Below are positions 8,524 to 18,367 of a DNA stretch of 64,000 bases, piece after piece; the first letter of the stretch is position 1; every line of letters starts with the position of its first letter. A program made the position numbers and the translations under genes. The stretch is from Chloroflexota bacterium (lineage in GTDB: Bacteria > Chloroflexota > UBA6077 > FW602-bin22 > CADDYW01), in the NCBI GenBank assembly GCA_021324795.1, contig JAJPIK010000040.1:58632-122631 (forward strand). The letters are read 5' to 3'. The notes under the pieces are model-generated. The model had not been told where the DNA came from. It saw nothing but the letters and a program-made list of their open reading frames with translations, and did not search any database.

Positions 8524-11418
8524 ATGCCTCAGGAGCACATCGTTGTCCGTGGCGCCCGTGAGCACAATCTCAAGAACGTCGACGTCGAAATTCCCCGCAA
8601 TAAGCTCGTGGTCATTACCGGGCTTTCCGGGTCTGGGAAGTCGAGTCTTGCTTTCGACACGATCTTCGCCGAGGGACAGCGACGCTACGTCGAATCGCTA
8701 TCCGCCTACGCTCGCCAGTTCCTTGGCCAGATGGAAAAGCCGGACGTCGACGACATTCAGGGGTTGTCTCCGGCCATTTCGATCGATCAAAAAGGCGCAA
8801 GTCATAACCCCCGCTCGACCGTGGGAACGGTGACCGAGATCTACGACTACCTGCGCTTGCTGTACGCGCGCATCGGCCAGCCGCATTGTCCCAAGTGCGG
8901 CCGGCCGATTACGAAACAGACGGTTCAGCAGATCGTCGACGTGATCCAAGCATTCCCCGACGGCAGCCGGTTGCTCATCCTCGCGCCGGTTGTCCAGGAC
9001 CGGAAGGGTGAGCACCAGCAAGTTTTCGACGATGCACGCAAGGGCGGTTACGTGCGAGTCCGGGTTGACGGCGAAGTTTACGATCTGTCCGAAGAGTTTA
9101 ACCTCGCAAAGAACAAGAAGCACACGATTGAGATTGTCGTCGATCGTCTGGTGGTTCGTTCAGCCGGTAGTAACGGTAGCTCCGTGGACGAGAACGCGGC
9201 ACGGATCGCCGATTCGGTCGAAACTGCTCTTGGCCTCGGGCACGGCGTTGTCAAGGTCGCGATTCAGGGCGGCGAGGAGCACCTTTTTTCCGAGCACTTT
9301 GCCTGTGTCTACTGCGGGATTAGCCTGCCTGAAATTCAGCCGCGCAGCTTTTCGTTTAATAGCCCGCACGGCGCGTGTCCAGCTTGCTCGGGGTTGGGGA
9401 CGTCGCTCGAAGTTGATCCGGACCTGATCATTCCCAATCCTGACTTATCGATCGAGGAAGGAGCGATCGTGCCCTGGGCGCGCGGTGGGACCACGAGTTC
9501 ATATTTCCTGCAGATGGTTGCCTCTCTCGCCCAAACGCTCGGCTTTTCCCTGAATACACCTTTCAAAGAACTGCGCCCGGAGCACCAACAGGCAATTCTT
9601 TATGGGGTAAAAGACCAAAAAGTTCTGATGCGTTACTCAACACGCGATGGACGCACTCATGAATATGAAGCGGCGTTTGAGGGCGTAGTCAAGAACTTGG
9701 AACGGCGTTATCGTGAGACCGATTCGGACTTTCAACGCATGGAGATCGAGCGCTATATGACCAATCGTCCCTGTTCGGCCTGCAAGGGCGCTCGATTGAA
9801 GCCGGAGGTTCTGGCGGTCACCGTCGGTGGGCGCTCGATCGTCGAGGTAACTGCGCTCTCAGTCCGCGAAGCCGACCAGTGGTTTCGCGAACTCACCATG
9901 CGACTTTCCGAGCGCGACATGGCGATTGCCCATCAGGTTCTCAAAGAGATTCGCAGCCGCCTTGGTTTTCTGGTGGACGTTGGTCTCGATTATCTCACCC
10001 TGGATCGGGCGGCGGGTAGCCTCTCGGGTGGCGAAGCGCAACGGATCCGCTTGGCGACTCAGATCGGCAGTAGCCTCATGGGAGTCCTGTACATTCTCGA
10101 CGAGCCAAGTATTGGCCTGCACCAGCGGGACAACCGTAAGCTGATCGATACTCTCTTGCGCCTGCGTGATCTTGGAAATACCGTCCTCGTCGTCGAGCAC
10201 GATGAGGAAACCATGCGAGCGGCCGACTATTTGATTGACGTTGGTCCGGGAGCGGGTGAGCACGGTGGCTGCATCGTCGCCGCGGGAACACTGGACGAGG
10301 TGTTGAAGGTTCCCGAGTCTTTGACCGCTCAATTTCTTCGGGGTGACCGGGCGATCCCGACGCCGGTCGAGCGGCGACCGGGTAATGGTAAGTGGCTCGA
10401 GATTCGCGGCGCTCGCGAGAACAATCTGAAAAATGTCGACGTTCGGATTCCCTTGGGACGGTTTGTCTGCGTCACCGGAGTCTCCGGCTCGGGTAAAAGT
10501 ACACTTGTTTCCGACGTCCTCTATCGCCGACTCGCCCAGGTGCTCAATCGAGCAAAAGAGCGGCCCGGTGCCCACGAAGCAATCGTCGGGCTTGAAAATC
10601 TTGACAAGGTGATCGATATCGATCAGTCACCAATCGGTCGGACACCACGTTCCAACCCGGCCACTTATACTGGTGCCTTCACGCCGATTCGTGAACTCTT
10701 TGCGAGTGTGCCAGAAGCGAAGATCCGCGGTTATCAGCCAGGACGTTTTTCGTTCAATGTCAAAGGTGGACGATGTGAGGCTTGCCAGGGCGAAGGAATC
10801 ATCCAGATTGAGATGCAGTTCCTACCGGATGTCTTTGTTCCCTGCGAAGTGTGCAAAGGGCGTCGCTACAATCGCGAGGCGCTAGAGATTCACTACAAGG
10901 GGAGGTCGATCGCTGACGTCCTCGAAATGACCGTCACCGAAGCGCTGGGATTCTTCGAGGCAATTCCTTCTATTCGAAGCAAACTGCAAACCTTGAACGA
11001 CGTTGGCCTCGGCTACATCCGTCTCGGACAGCCCGCGACGACCCTCTCAGGTGGCGAGGCCCAGCGGGTCAAGCTCTCGACCGAGCTTTCACGTCGCGCC
11101 ACCGGCCGAACGCTGTACATACTGGACGAGCCAACGACCGGCTTGCATTTCGCCGACGTCGCGCGGCTGCTCGACGTTCTGAACCGTTTGGTCGACGCGG
11201 GAAATTCAGTGGTCGTTATCGAGCACAACCTCGACGTAATAAAATGCGCCGACTGGATCATCGACCTCGGTCCAGAGGGCGGTCTTGCCGGCGGTGAAGT
11301 GATCGCCGAGGGTACACCTGAGGAGGTAGCGGCAAATCCGCGCTCCTATACGGGCCAATACCTGAAGCGGATCTTGCACGGCGCATGGCAAGATGAGCCA
11401 GCCTTATCTCTTGGATGA
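8524..11418 (+). CDS. uvrA: excinuclease ABC subunit A
   Basis: The ~964-residue protein has two ABC ATPase halves, with Walker [13 protein letters not shown] and [13 protein letters not shown] and signature motifs [13 protein letters not shown] and [13 protein letters not shown]. Zinc-binding Cys sets are [24 protein letters not shown] and CEVCKGRR. It is the damage-recognition subunit of nucleotide excision repair. The ATG at 8524 lies 5 bp after GGAG and is preferred; a GTG at 8518 overlapping the uvrB stop is the alternative. It ends in an ATGA overlap with the antiporter gene. Confidence 0.98.
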   Translation: MPQEHIVVRGAREHNLKNVDVEIPRNKLVVITGLSGSGKSSLAFDTIFAEGQRRYVESLSAYARQFLGQMEKPDVDDIQGLSPAISIDQKGASHNPRSTVGTVTEIYDYLRLLYARIGQPHCPKCGRPITKQTVQQIVDVIQAFPDGSRLLILAPVVQDRKGEHQQVFDDARKGGYVRVRVDGEVYDLSEEFNLAKNKKHTIEIVVDRLVVRSAGSNGSSVDENAARIADSVETALGLGHGVVKVAIQGGEEHLFSEHFACVYCGISLPEIQPRSFSFNSPHGACPACSGLGTSLEVDPDLIIPNPDLSIEEGAIVPWARGGTTSSYFLQMVASLAQTLGFSLNTPFKELRPEHQQAILYGVKDQKVLMRYSTRDGRTHEYEAAFEGVVKNLERRYRETDSDFQRMEIERYMTNRPCSACKGARLKPEVLAVTVGGRSIVEVTALSVREADQWFRELTMRLSERDMAIAHQVLKEIRSRLGFLVDVGLDYLTLDRAAGSLSGGEAQRIRLATQIGSSLMGVLYILDEPSIGLHQRDNRKLIDTLLRLRDLGNTVLVVEHDEETMRAADYLIDVGPGAGEHGGCIVAAGTLDEVLKVPESLTAQFLRGDRAIPTPVERRPGNGKWLEIRGARENNLKNVDVRIPLGRFVCVTGVSGSGKSTLVSDVLYRRLAQVLNRAKERPGAHEAIVGLENLDKVIDIDQSPIGRTPRSNPATYTGAFTPIRELFASVPEAKIRGYQPGRFSFNVKGGRCEACQGEGIIQIEMQFLPDVFVPCEVCKGRRYNREALEIHYKGRSIADVLEMTVTEALGFFEAIPSIRSKLQTLNDVGLGYIRLGQPATTLSGGEAQRVKLSTELSRRATGRTLYILDEPTTGLHFADVARLLDVLNRLVDAGNSVVVIEHNLDVIKCADWIIDLGPEGGLAGGEVIAEGTPEEVAANPRSYTGQYLKRILHGAWQDEPALSLG

Positions 11419-12626
11419 CCTTTCCTGTTTTCTCTTGGCTTGGGCCGGCCCATGCCGTCCAAGTGGTCGTGCTGCTCTTGCTCCTGGCTAGCCTGGTCAG
11501 CGCATTCATCGGCTATTTGAAGATTCCCTACACGGTTGGACTCGTCATCGCCGGCATCCTCTTGGATCTACTCCGCGTCTTACCCGCCGAAACCCTCAAT
11601 CCAGACCTTGTCCTTTGGGTGCTTCTGCCGCCATTGCTTTTCGAGGCAGCATTCACGATCCGCTGGGATACATTACTGCGAGTTGGTCTAGCGGTTCTCA
11701 TTTTTGCGACGCTAGGTGTTTTACTTGCAGGGTTCATAACCGCAGCGATCATTGTCTTCGTGCTCCACTTGCCGGTTGAGGTTGCGGTGCTGTTCGGTGT
11801 GCTAGTCTCAGCGACGGATCCAGTTGCGGTGGTCGCCTTGTTCCGACAGATGCCGGTACCTTCCCAGCTTCGGACCTTCATTGAAGGCGAAAGTATGCTG
11901 AACGATGGTACGGTTGTCGTTCTGGGACGGGTGTTAGCACTGTTCTTCGTTGGCGGTCAGCTCTCCGTTAGTGCAGTCGTTGGCGATTTCATTGGGATTG
12001 CGCTAGGGGGATTAGGCATTGGTGTGCTGGTTGGGCTAATCGCATCATTGATCACCCGGCGGATTGACGATTATCTCGTCGAGACGACACTCAGCGTCGT
12101 CGTCGCCTACGGTAGCTATGCGCTCGCAGAAGGGCTTGGAACCTCGGGGGTGTTGGCGGCGGTAGGTGCGGGCATTGCGTTGGGGAACGTCGGCCGGCGC
12201 ATTGGGATGTCGGAACAGACGCAAACCGCGATTACTCTGCTCTGGGAGTTTCTGGCCTTCGTGGCAAACTCATTCGTATTCCTGCTGCTTGGTTTGGCAG
12301 TCGTTCCCCGGGCGCTGCTGGCAATCTGGCCGAATATCGTCGTCGGGGTGCTCGCGGCGTGGCTTGGCCGGGCGGTCCTCGTCTATGGTCTGGGGACGCT
12401 CATTGCCCTGGTGATTGGCCGACCTAAGCTTGCCTGGCAGCACGTTATTTTTTGGGGCGGCCTGCGCGGCGCGCTGCCGGTGGTTGTCGCGATCAGCCTC
12501 GCGGAGGGGCTTCACCTGCCATCTCGCCTCCCCACCCTTGTCCTCGGGGTCGTTGTGGTGTCACTGCTCATCCAGGGAATGACGTTAGAGCCTGTGATTA
12601 AGCGGGCTCTGAACCTGCGAAGGTAG
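11415..12626 (+). CDS. CPA1-family sodium/cation:proton antiporter
   Basis: The 403-residue protein has about 11-12 predicted membrane segments. The CPA1 signatures are [39 protein letters not shown] (residues 132-170), containing the ion-binding TDP and the ND pair, and [17 protein letters not shown] near residue 355. NhaP/NHE-type antiporters exchange Na+ or K+ for H+ across the cytoplasmic membrane. The start overlaps the uvrA stop (ATGA), which points to translation coupling with DNA repair genes, an unusual pairing. There is no long C-terminal cytosolic domain. The 3' end overlaps the convergent peptidase gene by 29 bp. Confidence 0.93.
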   Translation: MTFPVFSWLGPAHAVQVVVLLLLLASLVSAFIGYLKIPYTVGLVIAGILLDLLRVLPAETLNPDLVLWVLLPPLLFEAAFTIRWDTLLRVGLAVLIFATLGVLLAGFITAAIIVFVLHLPVEVAVLFGVLVSATDPVAVVALFRQMPVPSQLRTFIEGESMLNDGTVVVLGRVLALFFVGGQLSVSAVVGDFIGIALGGLGIGVLVGLIASLITRRIDDYLVETTLSVVVAYGSYALAEGLGTSGVLAAVGAGIALGNVGRRIGMSEQTQTAITLLWEFLAFVANSFVFLLLGLAVVPRALLAIWPNIVVGVLAAWLGRAVLVYGLGTLIALVIGRPKLAWQHVIFWGGLRGALPVVVAISLAEGLHLPSRLPTLVLGVVVVSLLIQGMTLEPVIKRALNLRR

Positions 12627-13827
12627 GAACGCTAAGCAGGCGTAACGCAATTGCTACGTAGCCACGGCAACCAATACGTAGCTGCTCGAGGTCGAGCCAT
12701 TCGTCGACGGAGTGCGCCTGATGGAGGTCGCCGGGACCAAAAATGAGCGCGGGAATGCCGCGGCGGAGCATAATCGAGGCGGAGCAGCCGCCCGGGAAGC
12801 CGGCGAGCTTCGGGCGCTGACCTAAGATCGGTGTCAGCGCGTCAACCACGGTGGTGACAAGTGGGTGGGTAGGGGAGATCTCGCTGGCCGGTAGGGAATG
12901 ATAATGCCGCCCGTTCGCTTTCCAATCAGTCAGAACCTCGAGCTTTAGCTCGGGGTCCGCTTGCTGCAAGTTGGCGAGGGTTGCGTCCACTAAACCGGCG
13001 AGTCGCTCGGGTGGCAGAGTCGGATTGAGACGAATGTCGAACTGAACTTCACACTCGTCGGGGACTGACGCGCTGACCTTCCCGCCGCCGCGAATGATCA
13101 TCGCGTTGATCGGCGGCCGTCCCCAAATGGGATCCTCCTGATGGAAGCACGGCAAGGCGTAGAGCACCGGGATGACCGAGCACATCTTCTGGATGGCGTT
13201 GATACCTTCGTAAGCCGTTCCAGTATGAGTCGCGAGGCCAAGGGTACGAATCTTCAAAGGGAAGCTACCGCGACAACCGACGTGGACGGCCAGGTTAGTC
13301 GGCTCGCCGCAAATGCCAAGATCACACTGACAGGGACCTGCGACCAACTCCTCGAATTTCCAACCGCCGCCGTCTTCGCCAACTTCCGAGCCAAAGAGGA
13401 GCGTGCCGGAAAAGAGATCTTTGTGTTGGGCGAGAGCAGCCGTTGCCACCATCATCGCCGCCACCGGCCCTTTCATATCACATGAGCCACGTCCCCAGAG
13501 GCGACCATCCCGAACCTCGCCGGAGTAAGGCGCGATTGTCATCGTATCGCCCGGCTTGGTATCAAGGTGACCGTTGAGCAAGAGGCGGGGACCGGGGCGA
13601 TTACCTTCGACACGTGCGAAGACGTTTGCCCGCTCGGGTGAGATTTCCTGGAGATCCGCTTCGACGCCGTGTCGACGCAGCCAATCGACCATGAATTGGC
13701 TAATCGCTAAGCCTTCCCGGCCGCTCACCGAGGGAATCTGAACCAGAGATTGAGCAAGCCCGACGAGTTCGTCGAAGTCGAGCGTCGAAAGAATTACGTC
13801 CAGAGGTTGATGGATTGGATGGGCCAT
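12598..13827 (-). CDS. M20-family metallopeptidase (ArgE/DapE type)
   Basis: The 409-residue protein has the M20 metal-binding motifs: LLLNGHLDTKPGD (His and the following Asp), GRGSCDMKGPVAAM (second Asp), GSEVGEDGGGW (catalytic Glu pair in variant form), a GEPTN segment and a C-terminal GPGDLHQAHSVDEWL (last His ligand). Members are amidases acting on N-acyl or peptide substrates, such as acetylornithine deacetylase and succinyl-diaminopimelate desuccinylase. The sequence alone does not choose between them and there are no pathway neighbours. The ATG start is at 13827. Confidence 0.92.
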   Translation of the reverse strand: MAHPIHQPLDVILSTLDFDELVGLAQSLVQIPSVSGREGLAISQFMVDWLRRHGVEADLQEISPERANVFARVEGNRPGPRLLLNGHLDTKPGDTMTIAPYSGEVRDGRLWGRGSCDMKGPVAAMMVATAALAQHKDLFSGTLLFGSEVGEDGGGWKFEELVAGPCQCDLGICGEPTNLAVHVGCRGSFPLKIRTLGLATHTGTAYEGINAIQKMCSVIPVLYALPCFHQEDPIWGRPPINAMIIRGGGKVSASVPDECEVQFDIRLNPTLPPERLAGLVDATLANLQQADPELKLEVLTDWKANGRHYHSLPASEISPTHPLVTTVVDALTPILGQRPKLAGFPGGCSASIMLRRGIPALIFGPGDLHQAHSVDEWLDLEQLRIGCRGYVAIALRLLSVPTFAGSEPA

Positions 13828-13889
13828 GGCGATACCTGCTTTGTCGAGTGATGGAACAGGTCAGGTCGAACAGCCGTGGGGGGCGCGAT

Positions 13890-14114
13890 CTACCAACCGG
13901 CAACTTGGAGTACCTTCTGCACTGGCATTTCGAACAACTCGGCGAGATGAGCACATTGTACTGGATCGGGCACTTCCCGTCCTGCTACCCAGTCTTCGAT
14001 CACCCCATCAAGCAGGTCGAGCTTGAGAGCAAGACTCATTGGCGTGAGCTCGAATTCGACCATCTGGTTCAGAAGCCAATTCTGAAATACCGGGTATTTC
14101 GGACGCTTGGCCAC
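13890..14114 (-). CDS. small helix-turn-helix (XRE-like) protein
   Basis: The GTG at 14114 behind CGAGGT gives a 74-residue product; a longer frame to 14162 has no ribosome binding site. The segment WLLNQMVEFELTPMSLALKLDLLDGVIEDWVAGREVPDPVQCAHLAELFEM has the layout of an XRE/Cro HTH: two helices with TPMSLALKL, a turn, recognition helix VIEDWVAGREVP, then CAHLAELFEMP. It is encoded 62 bp upstream of the peptidase on the same strand, so both may share a transcript. DNA targets are unknown. Confidence 0.6.
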   Translation of the reverse strand: MAKRPKYPVFQNWLLNQMVEFELTPMSLALKLDLLDGVIEDWVAGREVPDPVQCAHLAELFEMPVQKVLQVAGW

Positions 14115-14243
14115 CGTGGTACCTCGCTGTTGCCACGTCTCGCACGTGACTGATGCTAGCAAAGCAGTTAGGCAGCGGTCAAGATGGAATCTCGCAGGTG
14201 AAATTTTGTGCCATCAGACGTCTTTGAGAGCTTTCTCAACCTA

Positions 14244-14272
14244 TTGTAGAAGCTCCGGGACAGTGCTACACT
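14244..14272 (+). promoter_or_regulatory. possible promoter for the winged-helix membrane protein gene
   Basis: TTGTAG (14244-14249), a 17-bp spacer and TACACT (14267-14272) form a plausible sigma-70-like promoter about 80 bp upstream of the GTG at 14354. It lies in the 239-bp gap between two divergent small genes. Confidence 0.4.
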
Positions 14273-14353
14273 AGGATACAAAAGCGACCCTAGAAGATGA
14301 GCGTCTATGCCTCTGGATGCGTCAGTACGCGACGCAGGAAGGGAGGTACTGGC

Positions 14354-14767
14354 GTGCGCGACATTGAAGAGCGCCGAGCTATTGAGGCGATTCGCAGTTT
14401 CTTTGATTCCGCCGCACCGACCCAACGCGCCGTGACGGCGGAATGGCTCGCCGGCCGCCTTGGTTTACCGCTCGTAGTTTGCGACGCGGCATTGACTCGG
14501 TTAGTCGACGCTCGTATCCTGCGAAAGGTGTCCCGAAGTAAAAATAGTCCATTATATACGCGAAGTAACTCGTCGCATCGTTCGCTTGGCGGTCACTTGT
14601 TAGTGGCGCTTCTGGCGCTGACGACGGTAACCGTTGCCTTCTTTGTCGCCCTCAATTCCCGCTACGTTTTCATTGCTGGCGAAGCGCTTGCCGTTGGCCT
14701 CATCATCGCCTTCGCCTGGCTCGACGCCGAGCTCCACGACGCGCGTCCTCCGGATCCGCCTACCTAA
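14354..14767 (+). CDS. small membrane protein with N-terminal winged-helix-like domain
   Basis: The GTG at 14354 is 7 bp behind GGGAGG; the product is 137 residues. Residues 1-70 (RRAIEAIRSFF...VTAEWLAGRLGLPLVVCDAALTRLVDARILRKV) look like a winged helix: helix, then a recognition-helix segment with small residues, then a wing. Two hydrophobic segments follow (LLVALLALTTVTVAFFVAL and YVFIAGEALAVGLIIAFAWL) and then an acidic, Pro-rich tail. I do not recognise a named family. A membrane-tethered regulator is possible but is inference only. Confidence 0.6.
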   Translation: MRDIEERRAIEAIRSFFDSAAPTQRAVTAEWLAGRLGLPLVVCDAALTRLVDARILRKVSRSKNSPLYTRSNSSHRSLGGHLLVALLALTTVTVAFFVALNSRYVFIAGEALAVGLIIAFAWLDAELHDARPPDPPT

Positions 14768-14823
14768 GCACGCCGGCAGCCGTCTTGACCGCTGGGGCGT
14801 TTCCCCTTTTAGGAGGTCGTGCC

Positions 14824-14910
14824 ATGGCCATGGCGAGGGGCGGTAGTGAGGTCTGGCCTGTCGACCTGTTTCTTGCCCGCATCAGGGGTAGGTGTTGTCT
14901 CCGTGGCTGA
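14824..14910 (+). CDS. possible 28-residue small ORF with strong ribosome binding site
   Basis: An ATG at 14824 lies after AGGAGG (14811-14816) with a 7-bp spacer, in the gap between the membrane protein gene and the tRNA. The product would be about 28 residues, with a central segment WPVDLFLARIRGRCC. There is no family match by eye and nothing but the ribosome binding site to support it. Confidence 0.2.
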   Translation: MAMARGGSEVWPVDLFLARIRGRCCLRG

Positions 14911-15010
14911 TCAAGTTGGGGTTGGTGTGATCTTCGCACGGCAACGCTCTTTTCCGTGACGTTCTTCTTGCAGCAGGATTACAGCGGAATCTGTCAAGAG
15001 CCAGGAAGCC

Positions 15011-15051
15011 AAAAGGCCATCAGACCTGGAGCTGCTGGTCGTGATGGCCTT
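15011..15051 (-). terminator. hairpin downstream of tRNA-Thr, probable terminator
   Basis: On the minus strand a perfect 10-bp inverted repeat (AAGGCCATCA / TGATGGCCTT) encloses a further short GACC/GGTC stem, and the distal arm runs into TTTT. It begins a few bases past the CCA end of the tRNA gene. Confidence 0.75.
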
Positions 15052-15056
15052 CCTGC

Positions 15057-15131
15057 TGGAGCCGACGGGGGGATTCGAACCCTCGACCTAGTGTTTACGA
15101 AACACTTGCTCTACCACTGAGCTACGTCGGC
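15057..15131 (-). tRNA. tRNA-Thr (anticodon CGU)
   Basis: On the minus strand the sequence folds as a full cloverleaf. The acceptor stem is GCCGACG / CGTCGGC, and the D-arm is AGCTCAGTGGTAGAGC. The anticodon stem AGTGT/ACACT encloses the loop TTCGTAA (anticodon CGT), and the T-arm is GAGGGTTCGAATCCCC. The discriminator is T, and the 3' CCA appears to be encoded. It reads ACG threonine codons. Confidence 0.95.
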
Positions 15132-15303
15132 AGCGTTCGATGCAGTAGCTATTTTAACAGATCTATCCGGCCATTGCCAGGTAGGGCAGACGCTGAACCG
15201 AGCGTCGACTGGCGCGGGATTTGCATCGTGTTGGGGGGACGCGGCGGCTGGTCCTCGTCCAGCCTTTGCCACGCTTCCGTCGAGGTTCGCTGAGGATCTG
15301 CGC

Positions 15304-17439
15304 ATGTCCGCTTTTCGTGGCTCTCATAACAGCGGTCACCCCGACTCGCACCACCGCTCGCACCGCATTCACACCTGGCGTACGCCGACTAACCTGTTTG
15401 GCTGGGGGCGTAGCTTTCATTCACCTGATGATGGCACGGTTGGCCGCGTTCTCATCTCGGCTATCTCTCTGACTGCCTTTACCCTGGTCATTCTTGTCCC
15501 TCTGACACTTTATACAGCCCTTGCCTACTTCGCACGCGACATCCCCCCGGTTCCCCAAGTCGTGAACCAGCCGATCTTCCAAACGACTCGCATTTATGAC
15601 CGGAATGGGATATTGCTCTACGAGCTGATCGACCCCCAGTATGGTCGTCGAATTATTGTCAATCTGGATCAGCTCCCCCCTGACTTGATCGACGCGACAA
15701 TTGCCGTCGAAGATCCGACCTTTTTCACGAATCCCGGCGTCGACCCGCTCTCAATCTTTCGGGCGGCGTTTCAGAACTTCAGTAACCACGCGATCGTGAG
15801 TGGCGCTAGCACGATTACTCAACAGTTGTCGCGCAATTTGCTCTTCGACGTGAAGCAGCGAGAAGCTCAGACTTTGGATCGTAAGATCAAAGAGGCGATC
15901 TTTGCGGTTGACCTGACCCAAACGTATACCAAGCCTCAAATTCTCAACATGTACTTCAATGAGGTGTACTATGGTAATTTGAGCTATGGCGTTGGCGCGG
16001 CTGCCCAGTCGTACTTTGGCATTCCGGTCAGCCAGCTTGATTTAGCTCAAGCGGCGATGTTAGCCGGTCTTCCTCAGGCGCCCTCTTCGTACGATCCAAT
16101 CCAGAATCCTTCCGCGGCCAAGGCGCGTCAAGCGTACGTGCTCGACCGTATGGTCTACCACGGCTACATTACTCAGCAGCAGGCCGATCAGGCGAAGCAA
16201 GAGCAGCTACACTTCCAGCGACCTGAATTTACGATCAAGGCGCCACATTTTGTCAACTACGTCACCCAATTGATTCAGCAGCGCTACGGTCGCGACGCTC
16301 TCTACGACCGGGGTTGGCGAGTTCAAACCTCGCTCGATTACGGCTTGCAACAGCTTGCTGTTCAGAAAGCCCAGGAACGGATCAACCAAATTGAAAAGGA
16401 AATGAACGCCCATAACGCGGCGATCGTCACGATTCAACCATCGACGGGCGAGATCCTGACGATGGTTGGCAGCCTTGATTATTGGAACAAGTCAATCGAC
16501 GGCGAGGTGAACGTGGCGGTCTCCGGGCGTCAACCCGGCTCGTCGATCAAGGTGTTCAATTACGTCACTGCCTTCGAGCGCGGCTTCGTGCCTGACTCGA
16601 CGGTCTACGACGTCAAGACCGCCTTCGATCGTGGTCCGGGGCTCAGCCCCTACGTCCCGAACAATTTTGACTTTCAGTTCCACGGTCCGGTCACCTTGCG
16701 GGAAGCCTTGGCGAGCTCACTGAACATTCCGGCGATCAAGCTACTCCAACGGATTGGTGTCCACGCCATGGCTGACACCGCTCATGCCCTTGGAATCACG
16801 ACGATTCAGAATCCGGATCGTTATGGATTAACTCTTACGCTCGGCACGGCTGACGTTACTCCACTCGACCTGACCTATGCCTATTCGGTCTTCGCCAACG
16901 ATGGCGACATGGTGGGAGAGCCCGTCCCGCTTCAGGAGCGGCAGCTTGGCATGCGTCGTTATGAGCCGGTGTCGATCCTCAAGATTACCGACCCGGTTGG
17001 GAACGTGATTTATCAGTATCAGCCGCCGCCACCGATTCAAGTCGTTTCGTCGCAGGCGGTCTACTTGCTCACCAGCAGTCTGACTGACGACCATGCCCGG
17101 CACTTCACTTTCGCGCCCGGTGGTGCGCTCGTCATCGATCGTCCTGCGGCAGTGAAAACGGGTACGACTCAGCTTGAGCAGGATGCCTGGACGATTGGTT
17201 ATACGCCCGAGTTAGCGATTGGCATTTGGGTCGGAAACACCGATGGCACTCCGATGAAAGCAACCGAGGGGGTTCTGTCCGCTGGTGCGATCTGGCACAC
17301 TTATGCTCCGGCTGCCCACCAGTACTTACATCTGCCCAAGATGGATTTCAAGATTCCGCCTGGCGTCGTGCATGGAAACGTTTGCGGCAAAGTGGATTGG
17401 TACATAAAAGATGTACCGCCAATCTGCTCGGTTGGTTGA
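15304..17439 (+). CDS. class A penicillin-binding protein (PBP1A-like, glycosyltransferase GT51 plus transpeptidase)
   Basis: The 711-residue protein has a basic N-terminus, one membrane anchor near residues 53-76, then the GT51 domain (VEDPTFFTNPGVDPLS with catalytic Glu; GASTITQQLSRNLLF). The transpeptidase domain has all three active-site motifs intact: SSIK in PGSSIKVFNY, SLN in ASSLNIPAIK, and KTG in AAVKTGTTQ. It polymerises and cross-links peptidoglycan on the outer face of the membrane. The start is ATG at 15304. The following hairpin at 17463-17502 probably ends the transcript. Its intact motifs contrast with the PBP2-like gene at 19637. Confidence 0.95.
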   Translation: MSAFRGSHNSGHPDSHHRSHRIHTWRTPTNLFGWGRSFHSPDDGTVGRVLISAISLTAFTLVILVPLTLYTALAYFARDIPPVPQVVNQPIFQTTRIYDRNGILLYELIDPQYGRRIIVNLDQLPPDLIDATIAVEDPTFFTNPGVDPLSIFRAAFQNFSNHAIVSGASTITQQLSRNLLFDVKQREAQTLDRKIKEAIFAVDLTQTYTKPQILNMYFNEVYYGNLSYGVGAAAQSYFGIPVSQLDLAQAAMLAGLPQAPSSYDPIQNPSAAKARQAYVLDRMVYHGYITQQQADQAKQEQLHFQRPEFTIKAPHFVNYVTQLIQQRYGRDALYDRGWRVQTSLDYGLQQLAVQKAQERINQIEKEMNAHNAAIVTIQPSTGEILTMVGSLDYWNKSIDGEVNVAVSGRQPGSSIKVFNYVTAFERGFVPDSTVYDVKTAFDRGPGLSPYVPNNFDFQFHGPVTLREALASSLNIPAIKLLQRIGVHAMADTAHALGITTIQNPDRYGLTLTLGTADVTPLDLTYAYSVFANDGDMVGEPVPLQERQLGMRRYEPVSILKITDPVGNVIYQYQPPPPIQVVSSQAVYLLTSSLTDDHARHFTFAPGGALVIDRPAAVKTGTTQLEQDAWTIGYTPELAIGIWVGNTDGTPMKATEGVLSAGAIWHTYAPAAHQYLHLPKMDFKIPPGVVHGNVCGKVDWYIKDVPPICSVG

Positions 17440-17462
17440 CGTTATGTCCTGACTCGGGTATA

Positions 17463-17502
17463 GATAATTCATTCCCCGCCCTCGGGCGGGGGAATGAATT
17501 AT
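17463..17502 (+). terminator. strong hairpin after the class A PBP gene (terminator or REP-like palindrome)
   Basis: The arms GATAATTCATTCCCCGCCC and GGGCGGGGGAATGAATTATC pair over about 19 bp with one extra G on the right side and a 2-nt loop. It lies in the 97-bp gap between stop and next start. No T-run follows, so it may equally be an interspersed palindromic repeat. Confidence 0.65.
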
Positions 17503-17536
17503 CTCGGGTGATAGTGAGAAAGTTGCTTGTGAACAC

Positions 17537-18250
17537 GTGGTAAAGGCTATTTCGTTCGACGTCGGGGAAACGCTCCTGCGCCCGTATCCTGGTTTTGGCG
17601 AACTAGTCGTGCGGTGCTGCGCGCTCGAGGGTGAATGGCTTGGACCGAATGCCAGCAGCGAGCTCGAGCATCTCGCCGATGCTTTTTTTACTGACCTTCG
17701 CAATCGTGGCGTAACTTATTCCTGCTCGGAAGAGCAATCACGGAAGACTTGGACCACCCTTTACATCAAATTTCTCGAGAGACAAGGTGTCCATCCGTCA
17801 CGCGTCTCTCATCTCGCCGATCGGCTGTATCTTACGTTTACGGAGCCGGCGAACTACCGCCTCTTCGACGATGCCCAGCCTGTCCTCGACGAGTTGCGTC
17901 AGCGTGGCTTCCGCATTGGCATCATCTCGAATTGGGAAGCGTGGCTAACCCGCCTCCTCGCCAGGACCGGCCTCGATCGCTCCCTGCACTTCCAGGCGAT
18001 CTCTGGTCTGGTCGGCTCGGAAAAGCCGAGCCGACAGATCTTCGAGGCCGCGGTTGCCGACGCCGGGCTTCCTCCCGATGAAATCCTCCATGTCGGCGAT
18101 AGCCTGATCAGCGATGTCCAAGGCGCCGAGCAAGCTGGGCTGCAGGCAATTCTTCTTGATCGCCGCGGCCATCATCAAGGCAGGCTAGCCAACCGAGTCG
18201 AGACCCTGCTCGACCTCCTCGATTTGTCCATTCTCCGCGAACCGTCCTAA
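17537..18250 (+). CDS. HAD-superfamily hydrolase
   Basis: The 237-residue protein starts at GTG 17537 and has HAD motif I as VKAISFDVGETLLRP, motif II as IGIISNWEAWL, the Lys motif III region SEKPSRQIFEAA and motif IV as ILHVGDSLISDVQGAEQAG. Motif I reads DVGET: the usual second aspartate of DxDxT, or the glycine variant DxGxT, is kept as G. This is typical of the YjjG/epoxide-hydrolase-like or dREG-2-like subgroup of phosphatases. The substrate is unknown. It is the first gene after the hairpin, upstream of the coiled-coil and cell-wall genes. Confidence 0.9.
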   Translation: MVKAISFDVGETLLRPYPGFGELVVRCCALEGEWLGPNASSELEHLADAFFTDLRNRGVTYSCSEEQSRKTWTTLYIKFLERQGVHPSRVSHLADRLYLTFTEPANYRLFDDAQPVLDELRQRGFRIGIISNWEAWLTRLLARTGLDRSLHFQAISGLVGSEKPSRQIFEAAVADAGLPPDEILHVGDSLISDVQGAEQAGLQAILLDRRGHHQGRLANRVETLLDLLDLSILREPS

Positions 18251-18367
18251 TTTTTCCCATTTTTCTAGTCGGTGTTCGCGCCGGGAATCGGTATAATGGC
18301 TACGCACCAGCGTTTGATTCGCTGGTCGGTATTGCGCAACGTGGTAGGCGCCGTTGGGAGGGTCGGA

